Counted from the first letter of the stretch, positions 1-6,387 are shown. The stretch: DNA of 7,055 bases from JBBDRV01 sp040905285 (GCA_040905285.1 JBBDRV010000113.1:1-7055), one strand, 5' to 3'. Program-made: numbers and translations. Notes: generated by a model from the letters alone, not told the origin.

Positions 1-893
1 CCGGGCAGAACTTCAAAATCGTACCAGGCGGATTCACCCGCCTCCAGGCTCAGCTGATGCTGTCCGGCGATTTCATCCCCCACATCCAGGCTGAGGAAAT
101 GATTCCGGACAGGGGAGCGCCCGAAATTCCGAACACTTGCGGATACCACCGCCGGCTGGTCACGGCTGATCAATTCACTTTCAAGCCTTACTTCTGTAAC
201 AGCCGTGTTGGACTGGGTGTCTTCCCCGACAAGGATCACCTGCAGGTCCTGCTCCAGGCCGAACACCGTTTCGGCTTCACGCAGATCATCGAACTGTGTT
301 GCCTGTCCATCGGTAATAAAATAGATCCGCCCGGCGGGCCGGTCCGTTTCGAGCCGGTTTACCAGGCTCTCCATATTGGCAGCCAGAAAATTCCCCTTAT
401 TCACAGTTTCCAGCTCCTCAACACGGGATGCGGCAGAAACCGCATTTAAAACAGGCAAATTCAGCGGGTCTCCGTTCGTAACCTCCACCCCGATGCGGTC
501 GTCGCTGCGGGTCCGGCTTATTATATCCAGGGCGACCTGTTTTGCCTGGTCGATAAAAGGTCCGTCCCGATCCACCTGATCCATGCCGGGGCTGTTGTCA
601 ATCAGTATCCCGATCCTCCCCGGCTGTTCCCCCGCACCGGCAAGTCCCAGGCCGGAGGGTATAAACGGCCGGGCCAAAGCCATGGCAAGCATCAGGATCG
701 CGGCCATGCGCAGGGCAAGAAGCAGCCATCGTTTGATCTGTATCCGCCGCATGGCGCTCTCCTGCAGGGAATCAAAAAAGGAAAGTGTGGAAAACCGGAT
801 TTTCGTCGGTCTTCTCAGATTAATGAGATGAATAAGAAGGGGCACCGCGACGGCCATTATGCCCAACAACAGAAACGGATTCAAGAAACTCAT
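1..893 (-). CDS. BatA/VWA-domain membrane protein, N-terminal part (3' end outside window)
   Basis: The frame is open from an ATG at 893-891 to the left edge, giving 297 codons with no stop. An in-frame TGA at 908-906 makes this the only likely start; no Shine-Dalgarno is seen. Residues 1-78 look like the BatA N-terminal two-anchor domain (PF07584/TIGR02226): a hydrophobic segment at about 5-24, the stretch HLINLRRPTKIRFSTLSFF, a basic loop, and a second hydrophobic segment at about 55-74 ending in ALARPF. Residues 94-225 form a von Willebrand A fold starting GILIDNSPGM and containing YFITDGQ near 191-197. From about 228 the protein resembles a CARDB/Ig-like domain (VSASVRNFG). The MIDAS motif is D99-N-S101-P-G103, where the fifth position is usually Ser, so metal binding may be weakened. 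Such proteins are membrane-anchored with the VWA part facing the periplasm. The exact function is unknown, and the aerotolerance role of Bat proteins should not be assumed. It is divergent from the lipoprotein gene to its right. Confidence 0.88.
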   Translation of the reverse strand, partial: MSFLNPFLLLGIMAVAVPLLIHLINLRRPTKIRFSTLSFFDSLQESAMRRIQIKRWLLLALRMAAILMLAMALARPFIPSGLGLAGAGEQPGRIGILIDNSPGMDQVDRDGPFIDQAKQVALDIISRTRSDDRIGVEVTNGDPLNLPVLNAVSAASRVEELETVNKGNFLAANMESLVNRLETDRPAGRIYFITDGQATQFDDLREAETVFGLEQDLQVILVGEDTQSNTAVTEVRLESELISRDQPAVVSASVRNFGRSPVRNHFLSLDVGDEIAGQHQLSLEAGESAWYDFEVLP

Positions 894-900
894 AATGAGT
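888..900. promoter_or_regulatory. 13-bp palindrome over the start codon of the BatA/VWA gene
   Basis: ACTCAT-A-ATGAGT has perfect 6-bp arms around one central base, and its left arm contains the gene's start codon. The same half-sites occur as ACTCATT at 1270-1276 and AATGAGT at 1291-1297, and again as ATGAGT at 1319-1324. It could be an operator or a small RNA hairpin, but a chance origin is possible. Confidence 0.25.
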
Positions 901-1048
901 AAATGTCAGTGATTCTACGCAAACGCTGCTGTGAGATAAACGTCAGTTATCCTGAATTTAATTCCGTCCTGACAGCTTTGCAGACTGTTTGGAACATTTT
1001 TTCTTATCTTTAATAAGCTATGGCAATAACCCTGCGTTAACAAACTTA

Positions 1049-1074
1049 TTGTACCCTGGTGTTGTACCCTGGTG
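1049..1074. repeat. 13-bp perfect tandem duplication (x2)
   Basis: The unit TTGTACCCTGGTG occurs at 1049-1061 and again, identical and abutting, at 1062-1074. Confidence 0.95.
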
Positions 1075-1086
1075 ACTTTACCCCGT

Positions 1087-1126
1087 TGATAATACCATTT
1101 GCCTGATAATACCATTTGCTGATAAT
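1087..1126. repeat. 16-bp tandem duplication with partial third copy
   Basis: TGATAATACCATTTGC lies at 1087-1102 and 1104-1119, separated by one C. A partial third copy, TGATAAT, follows at 1120-1126. Confidence 0.95.
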
Positions 1127-1130
1127 GTCA

Positions 1131-1160
1131 CTGATTTTACAATAGCTGATTTTACAATAG
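1131..1160. repeat. 15-bp perfect tandem duplication (x2)
   Basis: CTGATTTTACAATAG occurs at 1131-1145 and 1146-1160 with no mismatch. Each copy contains TACAAT, a -10-like hexamer. Confidence 0.95.
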
Positions 1161-1166
1161 CACCAA

Positions 1167-1192
1167 CTGATTATACAACCTGATTATACCAC
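1167..1192. repeat. 13-bp tandem duplication, one mismatch
   Basis: CTGATTATACAAC at 1167-1179 is followed directly by CTGATTATACCAC at 1180-1192, a single A/C difference. Confidence 0.9.
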
Positions 1193-1213
1193 TGACTCTG
1201 TTTACCCGTTGGC

Positions 1214-1246
1214 TTTAGCGACTGGTGACCCACTGATGTATCTTTC
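1214..1246 (+). promoter_or_regulatory. candidate Bacteroidota-type promoter for the large lipoprotein gene
   Basis: TTTA at 1214-1217 and TATCTTTC at 1239-1246 are 21 bp apart. The known Bacteroidota primary-sigma pattern is TTTG, about 19-21 bp, then TAnnTTTG, so each box has one mismatch. Transcription would begin near 1253, giving a leader of about 110 nt that contains the 27-bp duplication. No expression evidence is available. Confidence 0.28.
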
Positions 1247-1276
1247 ATAAAGATTACCCGTTGATGAATACTCATT

Positions 1277-1330
1277 GCTTCAACCACACAAATGAGTTCC
1301 AAAGCTTCAACCACATAAATGAGTTCCAAA
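1277..1330. repeat. 27-bp tandem duplication (x2), one mismatch
   Basis: Positions 1277-1303 and 1304-1330 are abutting copies of a unit that begins GCTTCAACCACA and ends GAGTTCCAAA. They differ only at 1289 (C) versus 1316 (T). The second copy ends 31 bp before the chosen ATG of the downstream gene. Confidence 0.95.
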
Positions 1331-1361
1331 ACTGAACGAATTGGCCCCAACACTGAATCAC

Positions 1362-4022
1362 ATGCGTAGCTGGTTTTTATTTCTGCTCTGTACCGGGATC
1401 ATTTCCTGCAGTGCACCTGCCCCGACAGACTGGACCGATCTGGTTCCGGATAAAACCCCTTTCCTGATTATCCCTGAAGAGGGCCGGACATTTAATGACA
1501 TGCTGGATGCCCCCTACATGTCTCTTTTTGACGATATGAGCGGGTCGGCTATCCAGATGGCCGGAGAACTCGTTGACCGTCCTGAAACCGATGTCCCCCT
1601 GATTGCAATCCTGCTCTATCCGGATACGTCCAGCGACTGGCAGCCTGTCTGGGTCACAGACTCCGGAAACAGCTTTATTGAAACGCTTACACAGCAGTTC
1701 CAGCGGGCGTTTGCCCAGAACCGGTATGAATTCAAGGATCATACGATTGATATCCTGTATGTGAACAGCCGCACATTTTATATTGTTGATACCGGATCCG
1801 GTACGCTGGTAAGTGAATCAAGTCTGGCCATCGAGGACATGCTTCGAACCCTGCACGGCGAACTCCAGCCGATGGCCCTGACGGAGGAGCAGACACGGCC
1901 GGGCGCTTTTATAGCAAACACACCCAGTCTGGAACAGTGGATCGGTCAGCTCGCGCGGATTTCCTACCGTCCTCTGCTGCAGGACTCGTTTGCAGGGTCA
2001 GGCCCGCTTTCCACAGTGCTGTCCGATACCAGTCCCGGCGAGGGAAATCTGCGCTGGAGATTGCACGGGCAGATGGAGACGGCAGAAAAGAAATCCCCGC
2101 TGGTCCGCGGAATTTCCGCCCCCTCGGGAGATATCCAGCTGGACCGGTTCATCTCCACCAATTCGTCAGCGTTTTCCATCTTCCGGATGGAGCCCCGCAG
2201 GGTTCCGGCCGCAGAACCGTCAGAAAGCGTTCTTGACCTGTACCTCGATGAAAACAGCGATCTCTATGGAGAAATCGCGTCCATGCTAAACAGCGAAGTC
2301 GCCTTTGCCGCCTTTGCCGAATCGGGGTTTATGTCATCCAGTGAATTCTATTTTCTCCGGCGCCTGGATGATCCCGACGGAGTTCGGCGTATTCTCAACA
2401 GCCTGGTCGCCGAAAACCTCATCCGTCGTGAAGGCGATTCCTACGTGTTGAACAGCCGGCTGCTGGGCAATCTCTTCGGTTCGGACCTGTCGTCTCTCGT
2501 TAACTTTTATATCACCATTCAGGGAAACACAGCCGCCCTGTCCAGGAGCAGAAGCCTGGTTGAAAGCGTCGGCACCGATTATGAACGGCGCCGGGTTTAC
2601 TATTACGACGACAACTATACATCCATCCGGGAGACCCTGCCCGAAGCAGTCAGCTCGTTCACCTTTGTGAATACCCCCGAATTCAACACCTTTCTGCAAC
2701 CCTGGCTCTATCCCCAGAACAATGTCGGAGTACTCAGTTCAAATCTGGATATCATGACCATTATGACATCACGCACCGATGAAAATTCTCCCCTGGAGGT
2801 CGACATCTCCAGTTACGCCCGGGAGATAACGGATGCGCCCTACAGAGAGCGATGGGTGTTCCCGCTCAGTTCAAATCTGACAGGCGCCCCCATCCTGACC
2901 AATACCGCAGGTGCCTCACGTAATGAAATCGTCTTTTCAACGCGCAACGGAACCGTCTACGTCGTGGCATACGACGGATCCTCCGTAAGTGAGACAACCA
3001 CGATGACCGATACCCCCGTGGGACCGCCTGTGGTTTACGACTGGTACGGCAACAATCAAAACATCATCATGCAGGCCGCCGGCAATAAAATCTATGCCTG
3101 GAATGAAGGCGGTTCCAGCCTGCCGAGTTTTCCCGTCATCCTGGATGAAGAAATAACCACACCCCTCCAGGTAGCCGATGTGACAAGAAATGGTGTTGCA
3201 GAGATGATTGTAGCCACTGCCGACCGGAACGTGCATATCCTGAATTCCCGGGGTGACGCTATTTCAGGCTGGCCCCGCACGGCCAACAGTGTGATCCGGT
3301 CAAAACCCGTACTGGCACAACTGGGCGACCAGCGGTCGATTTTTGCTTTTGCTGAAAACGGTCTGCACAGCTGGAACATCAGCGGCTCCAGGCGCAATGG
3401 TTTCCCGGTATTCAATGAATCCCGGTTTAACGGATCGCCTGTAATCCACGACAGCCATATCCTCGGCGCGGCCGCCGACGGGGCTCTCTATGCAACAGGC
3501 CTCGAACCGCTCTTCTTCGATTCCCTGGCCGCCTCATCATCCGGGGATTCGCTGATCACACAATCACTGATGGTCTCGAACAACAGCCTCATCCGCTCCC
3601 CGTCGATAAGCAATGAAATGATCCGGGTGAATGACGAACTGGTACGCGAGGATCTCATCCTGACCCAAAGCAGCAACGGATCCATCCAGATGTTCAACAC
3701 CGGAGGGGAACTGCGGTTCACCAACAATATGGGTCAGCCCGGATCCGGTGATCGTTCCCCCCTTGTCATGGATATCAATGGCGATAACCGGCAGGAGGTG
3801 ATTTCCCTTGCGGAATCCGGCCGCCTGTACGCCTGGGATCTTGTTTCAGGCAACCGGATCTCCGAGCTGCCCACAAGCGGCATGAACTATCCGGTATTCG
3901 AAGACCTGAACGGCGACGGCAATATTGAGATCATTACCCAGACAAGGGAAGGGCTACGGGTGTGGTCAGTCTACAGACAGCGGATCGAGGAGATCAGTGA
4001 ACTGAGAACCGCTCAGCCCTGA
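1362..4022 (+). CDS. large predicted lipoprotein: DUF3352-like N-terminus plus beta-propeller-like C-terminus
   Basis: I chose ATG 1362 (886 aa) over the in-frame TTG at 1341 because it places a signal peptide at once: MRSWFLFLLCTGIIS then C16, with lipobox IISC. It is probably exported and lipidated. Residues about 20-490 resemble the DUF3352 type common in Bacteroidota (pattern similarity only): a VPDKTPFLIIP opening, GTLVSESSLAIEDML, a segment GAFIANTPSLEQWI, and FISTNSSAFSIFR. Residues about 495-875 look like PQQ/FG-GAP propeller blades: repeated short strands such as GTVYVVAYDG, NKIYAWNEGG, RNVHILNSRG and GRLYAWDLVSG. Two Ca-binding-like loops are clear, DINGDNRQE at 804-812 and DLNGDGNIE at 848-856; a degenerate one, DVTRNGVAE, sits at 606-614. 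No catalytic motif or transmembrane segment is visible after the signal peptide. Function is unknown; a structural or assembly role at the envelope is only a guess. It converges on the epimerase gene. Confidence 0.85.
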   Translation: MRSWFLFLLCTGIISCSAPAPTDWTDLVPDKTPFLIIPEEGRTFNDMLDAPYMSLFDDMSGSAIQMAGELVDRPETDVPLIAILLYPDTSSDWQPVWVTDSGNSFIETLTQQFQRAFAQNRYEFKDHTIDILYVNSRTFYIVDTGSGTLVSESSLAIEDMLRTLHGELQPMALTEEQTRPGAFIANTPSLEQWIGQLARISYRPLLQDSFAGSGPLSTVLSDTSPGEGNLRWRLHGQMETAEKKSPLVRGISAPSGDIQLDRFISTNSSAFSIFRMEPRRVPAAEPSESVLDLYLDENSDLYGEIASMLNSEVAFAAFAESGFMSSSEFYFLRRLDDPDGVRRILNSLVAENLIRREGDSYVLNSRLLGNLFGSDLSSLVNFYITIQGNTAALSRSRSLVESVGTDYERRRVYYYDDNYTSIRETLPEAVSSFTFVNTPEFNTFLQPWLYPQNNVGVLSSNLDIMTIMTSRTDENSPLEVDISSYAREITDAPYRERWVFPLSSNLTGAPILTNTAGASRNEIVFSTRNGTVYVVAYDGSSVSETTTMTDTPVGPPVVYDWYGNNQNIIMQAAGNKIYAWNEGGSSLPSFPVILDEEITTPLQVADVTRNGVAEMIVATADRNVHILNSRGDAISGWPRTANSVIRSKPVLAQLGDQRSIFAFAENGLHSWNISGSRRNGFPVFNESRFNGSPVIHDSHILGAAADGALYATGLEPLFFDSLAASSSGDSLITQSLMVSNNSLIRSPSISNEMIRVNDELVREDLILTQSSNGSIQMFNTGGELRFTNNMGQPGSGDRSPLVMDINGDNRQEVISLAESGRLYAWDLVSGNRISELPTSGMNYPVFEDLNGDGNIEIITQTREGLRVWSVYRQRIEEISELRTAQP

Positions 4023-4030
4023 TACGCTGA

Positions 4031-4048
4031 CTGAAATCGCTGAAATCG
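4031..4048. repeat. 9-bp perfect tandem duplication in convergent gap
   Basis: CTGAAATCG occurs at 4031-4039 and 4040-4048, just after the lipoprotein stop codon. CTGATACG also occurs twice, at 4019-4026 and 4075-4082. The rest of the roughly 100-bp gap has no strong hairpin terminator. Confidence 0.85.
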
Positions 4049-4123
4049 GAACCCAGATACACATTCCTTTTATCCTGATACGGATATTCTGAAAACCGGA
4101 AAAGACCGGGGCATCTGCCGGCG

Positions 4124-5017
4124 CTACAGGATGTCCGCCAGCGCCTCTTCAGGATCCTCAAATTCAAATTCAAAACCGCTGTCCCTGAGCTTCACCGGCT
4201 TCACGTTGAGGCTGTTCATCACATTGGCCGCCCCCTCGCCCAGCAGTAACCTGACTGCAAATACCGGCACCCGGAAGAACGAAGGCCGGTTCATTACCTG
4301 CCCCATGATCCGGGCCAGCTCATTCATCGTCACCGGATTCGGGCTGCATACGTTATAGGGGCCCTCCAGATCTTCAGCTTCTGCCGGAAAACGCACGGCA
4401 TTGCAGAGATCCCGCATATGGATCCAGGGGACAAACTGCTCTCCGTGGCCAACCGGCCCTCCCACAAACAGGCTAAACGGGAGTTTCATTTTTTCGACCA
4501 TTCCACCGTCATCCTGAAGAGCAATGCCGAACCGGGCTATTGCAACCCGCACACCCAGCGCCTCCGCCTTCAGCGCTTCGCCTTCCCAGTCTTTGCAGAC
4601 GCCGGCCAGAAAATCATCACCCGCTTCACCTGACTCGTCGACCGGCCTGCCGCCGCTGTCGCCGTAATAGCTGACACCCGAGACTGAAATGAACAGATCC
4701 GGCCTGTCACCGGCCACCTGCATGGCTTCCACAAGCTGCCTGGTGGAGGAAATGCGGCTGTTATAGATGGATTCCCTGGCTGATTCAGTCCATCGCCGGA
4801 ATATATTCTCCCCGGCCATGTTGATCACCGTATCGGCCTCCTCCATCGCTGCGGCGAGATCCTCATTCCAGCCGATATACTTCCGGTTGTCAGCCTGCTC
4901 TTCCCGGTATTTGCCGGGACGCCGGGTGACAACCGTTACAAAATGTCCATCTTTCAAAAGCATGGGCACCAGATACGACCCCACAAATCCCGTTCCGCCT
5001 GTAATCAGAAATTTCAT
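4124..5017 (-). CDS. TIGR01777/YfcH-type NAD(P)-dependent epimerase (SDR39U1-like)
   Basis: This is a complete 297-aa atypical extended short-chain dehydrogenase, about the usual family length (near 300). The Rossmann loop TGGTGFVG (TGxxGxxG) is at residues 6-13 and TRRP at 31-34. The family-typical NMAGE is at 66-70, followed by W76 and the NSRISSTRQLVEAM stretch at 86-99. SGVSYYG at 113-119 marks the active-site region, CKDWEGEA is at 141-148, and FVPWIHMRD at 195-203. The C-terminal part from about 247 matches DUF1731 (PVFAVRLLLGEGAANVM, then SLNVKPVKLRDSGFEF). The family binds NAD(P), but its substrate is not established, so no reaction is assigned. Start ATG 5017-5015 is preceded by GTGGGAAAACA, at best a weak ribosome site. 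It lies 275 bp downstream of cdsA on the same strand, with a repeat-rich spacer and its own candidate promoter, so it is probably a separate transcript. Confidence 0.95.
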   Translation of the reverse strand: MKFLITGGTGFVGSYLVPMLLKDGHFVTVVTRRPGKYREEQADNRKYIGWNEDLAAAMEEADTVINMAGENIFRRWTESARESIYNSRISSTRQLVEAMQVAGDRPDLFISVSGVSYYGDSGGRPVDESGEAGDDFLAGVCKDWEGEALKAEALGVRVAIARFGIALQDDGGMVEKMKLPFSLFVGGPVGHGEQFVPWIHMRDLCNAVRFPAEAEDLEGPYNVCSPNPVTMNELARIMGQVMNRPSFFRVPVFAVRLLLGEGAANVMNSLNVKPVKLRDSGFEFEFEDPEEALADIL

Positions 5018-5041
5018 TGTTTTCCCACTGGCCTTTTCTGC

Positions 5042-5114
5042 CGGTTTTTGCTGTTGGTTTTACTGTTGGTTTTACTGTGGCCTGCCCGCCGGTCGGTTTT
5101 TGCTGTTGGTTTTA
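5042..5114. repeat. 21-bp perfect direct repeat, 52-bp period
   Basis: Positions 5042-5062 and 5094-5114 are identical (unit starts CGGTTTTTGCTG and ends TTGGTTTTA). Beyond the second copy the similarity resumes, with GCCTGCC and GGTCGG blocks near 5080-5096 and 5123-5135. A segment of about 50 bp was therefore probably duplicated and then altered by small indels. Confidence 0.9.
5051..5074. repeat. 12-bp perfect tandem duplication nested in the larger repeat
   Basis: CTGTTGGTTTTA occurs at 5051-5062 and 5063-5074, and a fragment CTGT follows. The second unit of the larger repeat (5094 onward) carries this 12-mer only once, so the nested duplication probably came after the larger one. Confidence 0.9.
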
Positions 5115-5158
5115 ACTGTGTGGCCTGCCGGTCGGCGCCGGCTTCCTGTCTCACCTGC

Positions 5159-5222
5159 TCTGGCCTGATCTGGTCTGCGCTGGTTTAATCCGGCCTCCTC
5201 TGGTTTAATCTGGCCTGATCTG
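5159..5222. repeat. interleaved direct repeats in epimerase leader
   Basis: TCTGGCCTGATCTG occurs at 5159-5172 and 5209-5222 (50 bp apart). CTGGTTTAATC occurs at 5180-5190 and 5200-5210 (20 bp apart). Confidence 0.9.
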
Positions 5223-5225
5223 ATA

Positions 5226-5255
5226 TTAAATTAAAACAATCCGTCCAAATTCAAA
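5226..5255 (-). promoter_or_regulatory. candidate Bacteroidota-type promoter for the epimerase gene
   Basis: On the minus strand, TTTG (complement of CAAA 5252-5255) is followed after 18 bp by TAATTTAA (complement of 5226-5233). This matches TTTG-N(about 19)-TAnnTTTG at all but the last base. Transcription would start near 5220, immediately upstream of the repeats, giving a leader of about 200 nt. The match is good but unproven. Confidence 0.38.
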
Positions 5256-5292
5256 TACCTGCCTGGTGAATACCCGGTTCTCGCCATTTTGT

Positions 5293-6093
5293 TCACATCA
5301 CCCAGTCAAGATACAGAAACACCACAGGCGAACAGAGGATCAGCGCATCAAAGCGGTCTAAAAACCCCCCATGTCCCGGAAGCAGGCCGGAGGAATCCTT
5401 GGCGCCGGCAAGCCGTTTCATCCTGCTGGCCACCAGATCCCCCAGCGGACCGAAAATGCTGACCAGGATGACGGCGGGAAGGGCGGTCCACAGATCCAGC
5501 GGGAACGGGTCTGCAGCCAGAAAGGCAATCATCAGCCCCAGAGCCGCTCCTGCAAAACCGGACCAAAAGCCTTCCCAGGTTTTTCCCGGGCTGATTGCGG
5601 GAGCCAGTGGCCGCTTTCCGAAGCTGCGCCCCCCGAAATAGGCGAACACGTCATATCCCCAGATCATAAGGATCAGGGCGAACGTCAGCCACATGCCTGT
5701 CTCAGAAGGATCAATCATGCGCACCCTGTTCAAAAAAAGAAAACCGAGCGGAGCGTAGAGTCCGCAGAAAAGCGACACCATCCACCGGTCGGAGAAGTCC
5801 CTGCGGCGGTCAGCCAGCGCCCAGAGGGTTGCCAGGACCAGCCCGGCGGAAACGGAGACGACCAGCCAGCCGGGCAGCAGGGGAAAAGACCAGAGGAACA
5901 GAGCGGTCAGCAGGGATAAAGAGGGTACAGGCGGGACCTGCATTTTCCTGAACATGCGTACCATTTCAAGAAGCGTTATCACCATGATCAACCCGGTAAA
6001 GACCTGGAAAACCACTCCGCCGAGCCAGACCATATACAGGAAGACGGCGGCCGCGGGAACTCCGAACAGGACCCGTTTTGTCAGCTCTTTCAA
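5293..6093 (-). CDS. cdsA: phosphatidate cytidylyltransferase (CDP-diacylglycerol synthase)
   Basis: This 266-aa polytopic inner-membrane enzyme makes CDP-diacylglycerol from phosphatidate and CTP, the entry step to all phospholipids. The family signature is complete at residues 223-249: S223, K226-R227, K232-D233, HGG at 241-243, D246-R247 and D249. Upstream, D148, GGRSFGKRPL and AISPGKTWEG (166-175) are also typical. About eight hydrophobic segments are visible, and the length is normal. The start is TTG at 6093-6091: the frame is closed by TGA codons just upstream, and GAGGGAG lies 5-6 bases before it, the clearest Shine-Dalgarno in the window. The TTG overlaps the DUF2007 stop as TTGA (6093-6090), implying translational coupling. 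It is the last gene of the CPBP-DUF2007-cdsA operon. Confidence 0.97.
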   Translation of the reverse strand: MKELTKRVLFGVPAAAVFLYMVWLGGVVFQVFTGLIMVITLLEMVRMFRKMQVPPVPSLSLLTALFLWSFPLLPGWLVVSVSAGLVLATLWALADRRRDFSDRWMVSLFCGLYAPLGFLFLNRVRMIDPSETGMWLTFALILMIWGYDVFAYFGGRSFGKRPLAPAISPGKTWEGFWSGFAGAALGLMIAFLAADPFPLDLWTALPAVILVSIFGPLGDLVASRMKRLAGAKDSSGLLPGHGGFLDRFDALILCSPVVFLYLDWVM

Positions 6094-6383
6094 GAGTCTC
6101 CCTCTTCATCATCCTGCGGCCCCTCTTCCCGTCCGGCCTGGTCAAGCTCTTCCAGTGCCTTGCGGGCCCGTCCCTCAAATTCCCGGGGGACGTAGAGATA
6201 TACCATGGACGTTTCCCCGATATTCAGGTTATACGATGAATCGCGCTTGGACAGGATATTGGAGGGTATTTTCAGGTTGGACAGGTAGTTTTTGGCCATT
6301 GCCACTTCATACTCCGTGCCGCGTTCCATAATACACACCCAATTTTCAATATCTCCAGGGCCGGGTCCGTCAAAAAAACCCAT
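6090..6383 (-). CDS. DUF2007 domain protein (putative signal-transducing protein)
   Basis: This small cytosolic protein of 97 aa has no signal peptide or membrane segment. Residues about 14-80 match the DUF2007 fold (PF09413) in pattern: NWVCIMERGTEYEVAMAKNYLSNLKIPSNIL, then a variable loop, then ETSMVYLYVPREFEGRARKALEEL. The family is a compact alpha/beta domain labelled 'putative signal transducing'; no biochemical role is established. Residues 81-97 are a strongly acidic tail (EEGPQDDEEGDS). The ATG at 6383-6381 has no Shine-Dalgarno and lies 19 nt after the protease stop codon; its own stop overlaps the cdsA start. The position between a membrane protease and CdsA suggests a link to membrane lipid or envelope control, which is inference from neighbourhood only. 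Confidence 0.85.
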   Translation of the reverse strand: MGFFDGPGPGDIENWVCIMERGTEYEVAMAKNYLSNLKIPSNILSKRDSSYNLNIGETSMVYLYVPREFEGRARKALEELDQAGREEGPQDDEEGDS

Positions 6384-6387
6384 AAAT

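Larger units (their letters stand above)
894..1361. other. 468-bp divergent intergenic region made of micro-duplications
   Basis: This spacer separates two divergently transcribed envelope genes and must carry both promoters. I see no credible gene in it: the short open frames are antisense to the repeats or lack a start context, and no tRNA or hairpin terminator is visible. The stretch from 1049 to 1330 is largely five different tandem duplications, listed separately. A weak candidate promoter for the leftward gene is CAAA at 1041-1044 with ATAAGCTA at 1013-1020 (TTTG-N20-TAGCTTAT on the minus strand), which matches only 4 of the 6 fixed -7 positions. The duplications multiply -10-like hexamers: TACAAT at 1138-1143 and 1153-1158, and TATAC at 1172-1176 and 1185-1189. 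Confidence 0.8.
5018..5292 (-). other. repeat-rich spacer / probable U-poor leader of the epimerase gene
   Basis: The 275 bp between cdsA and the epimerase hold no credible gene. On the plus strand, 5018-5220 contains only 12 A in 203 bases by my count, so RNA read toward the epimerase would be about 6% U. It is built from C, A and G, with stretches such as AAAACCAACAG repeated. Such a leader would be weakly structured in its CA-rich part. Several direct repeats lie within it and are listed separately. No terminator hairpin after cdsA is convincing. Confidence 0.6.

Noticed and set aside
57..831. Plus-strand open frames at the left edge
   Set aside because: They lie opposite the continuous BatA/VWA reading frame, which has clear domains.
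989..1016. Sigma-70-like plus-strand promoter (TTGGAA, 16 bp, TAATAA)
   Set aside because: It matches only about 4 and 3 of 6 positions and would give a leader of over 330 nt; the site at 1214-1246 is better placed.
915..1115. 66-codon minus-strand open frame upstream of the BatA/VWA gene
   Set aside because: It covers the tandem repeats, shows no recognisable domain, and has no start context.
1049..1330. Possible CRISPR-like array
   Set aside because: The units have different sequences and lengths, copies abut without unique spacers, and no cas gene is present.
1171..1353. Small minus-strand open frame with a repeated LELI-VVEA peptide
   Set aside because: The repeat simply mirrors the 27-bp duplication, there is no ribosome site, and it runs antisense into the lipoprotein start.
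1341..1361. Upstream TTG start for the large lipoprotein
   Set aside because: It would add seven polar residues before a short but good lipoprotein signal peptide; ATG 1362 fits better.
1937..2289. Two 99-codon plus-strand frames inside the lipoprotein gene
   Set aside because: They are out-of-frame readings of a continuous coding region with no domain or ribosome site.
4083..4124. Possible terminator from CCGG-rich sequence in the convergent gap
   Set aside because: Only 4-bp self-complementary CCGG arms are available and no T-run follows on either strand.
5371..5919. 182-codon plus-strand open frame opposite cdsA
   Set aside because: It is antisense to a gene with a complete family signature and has low-complexity polar content without a domain.
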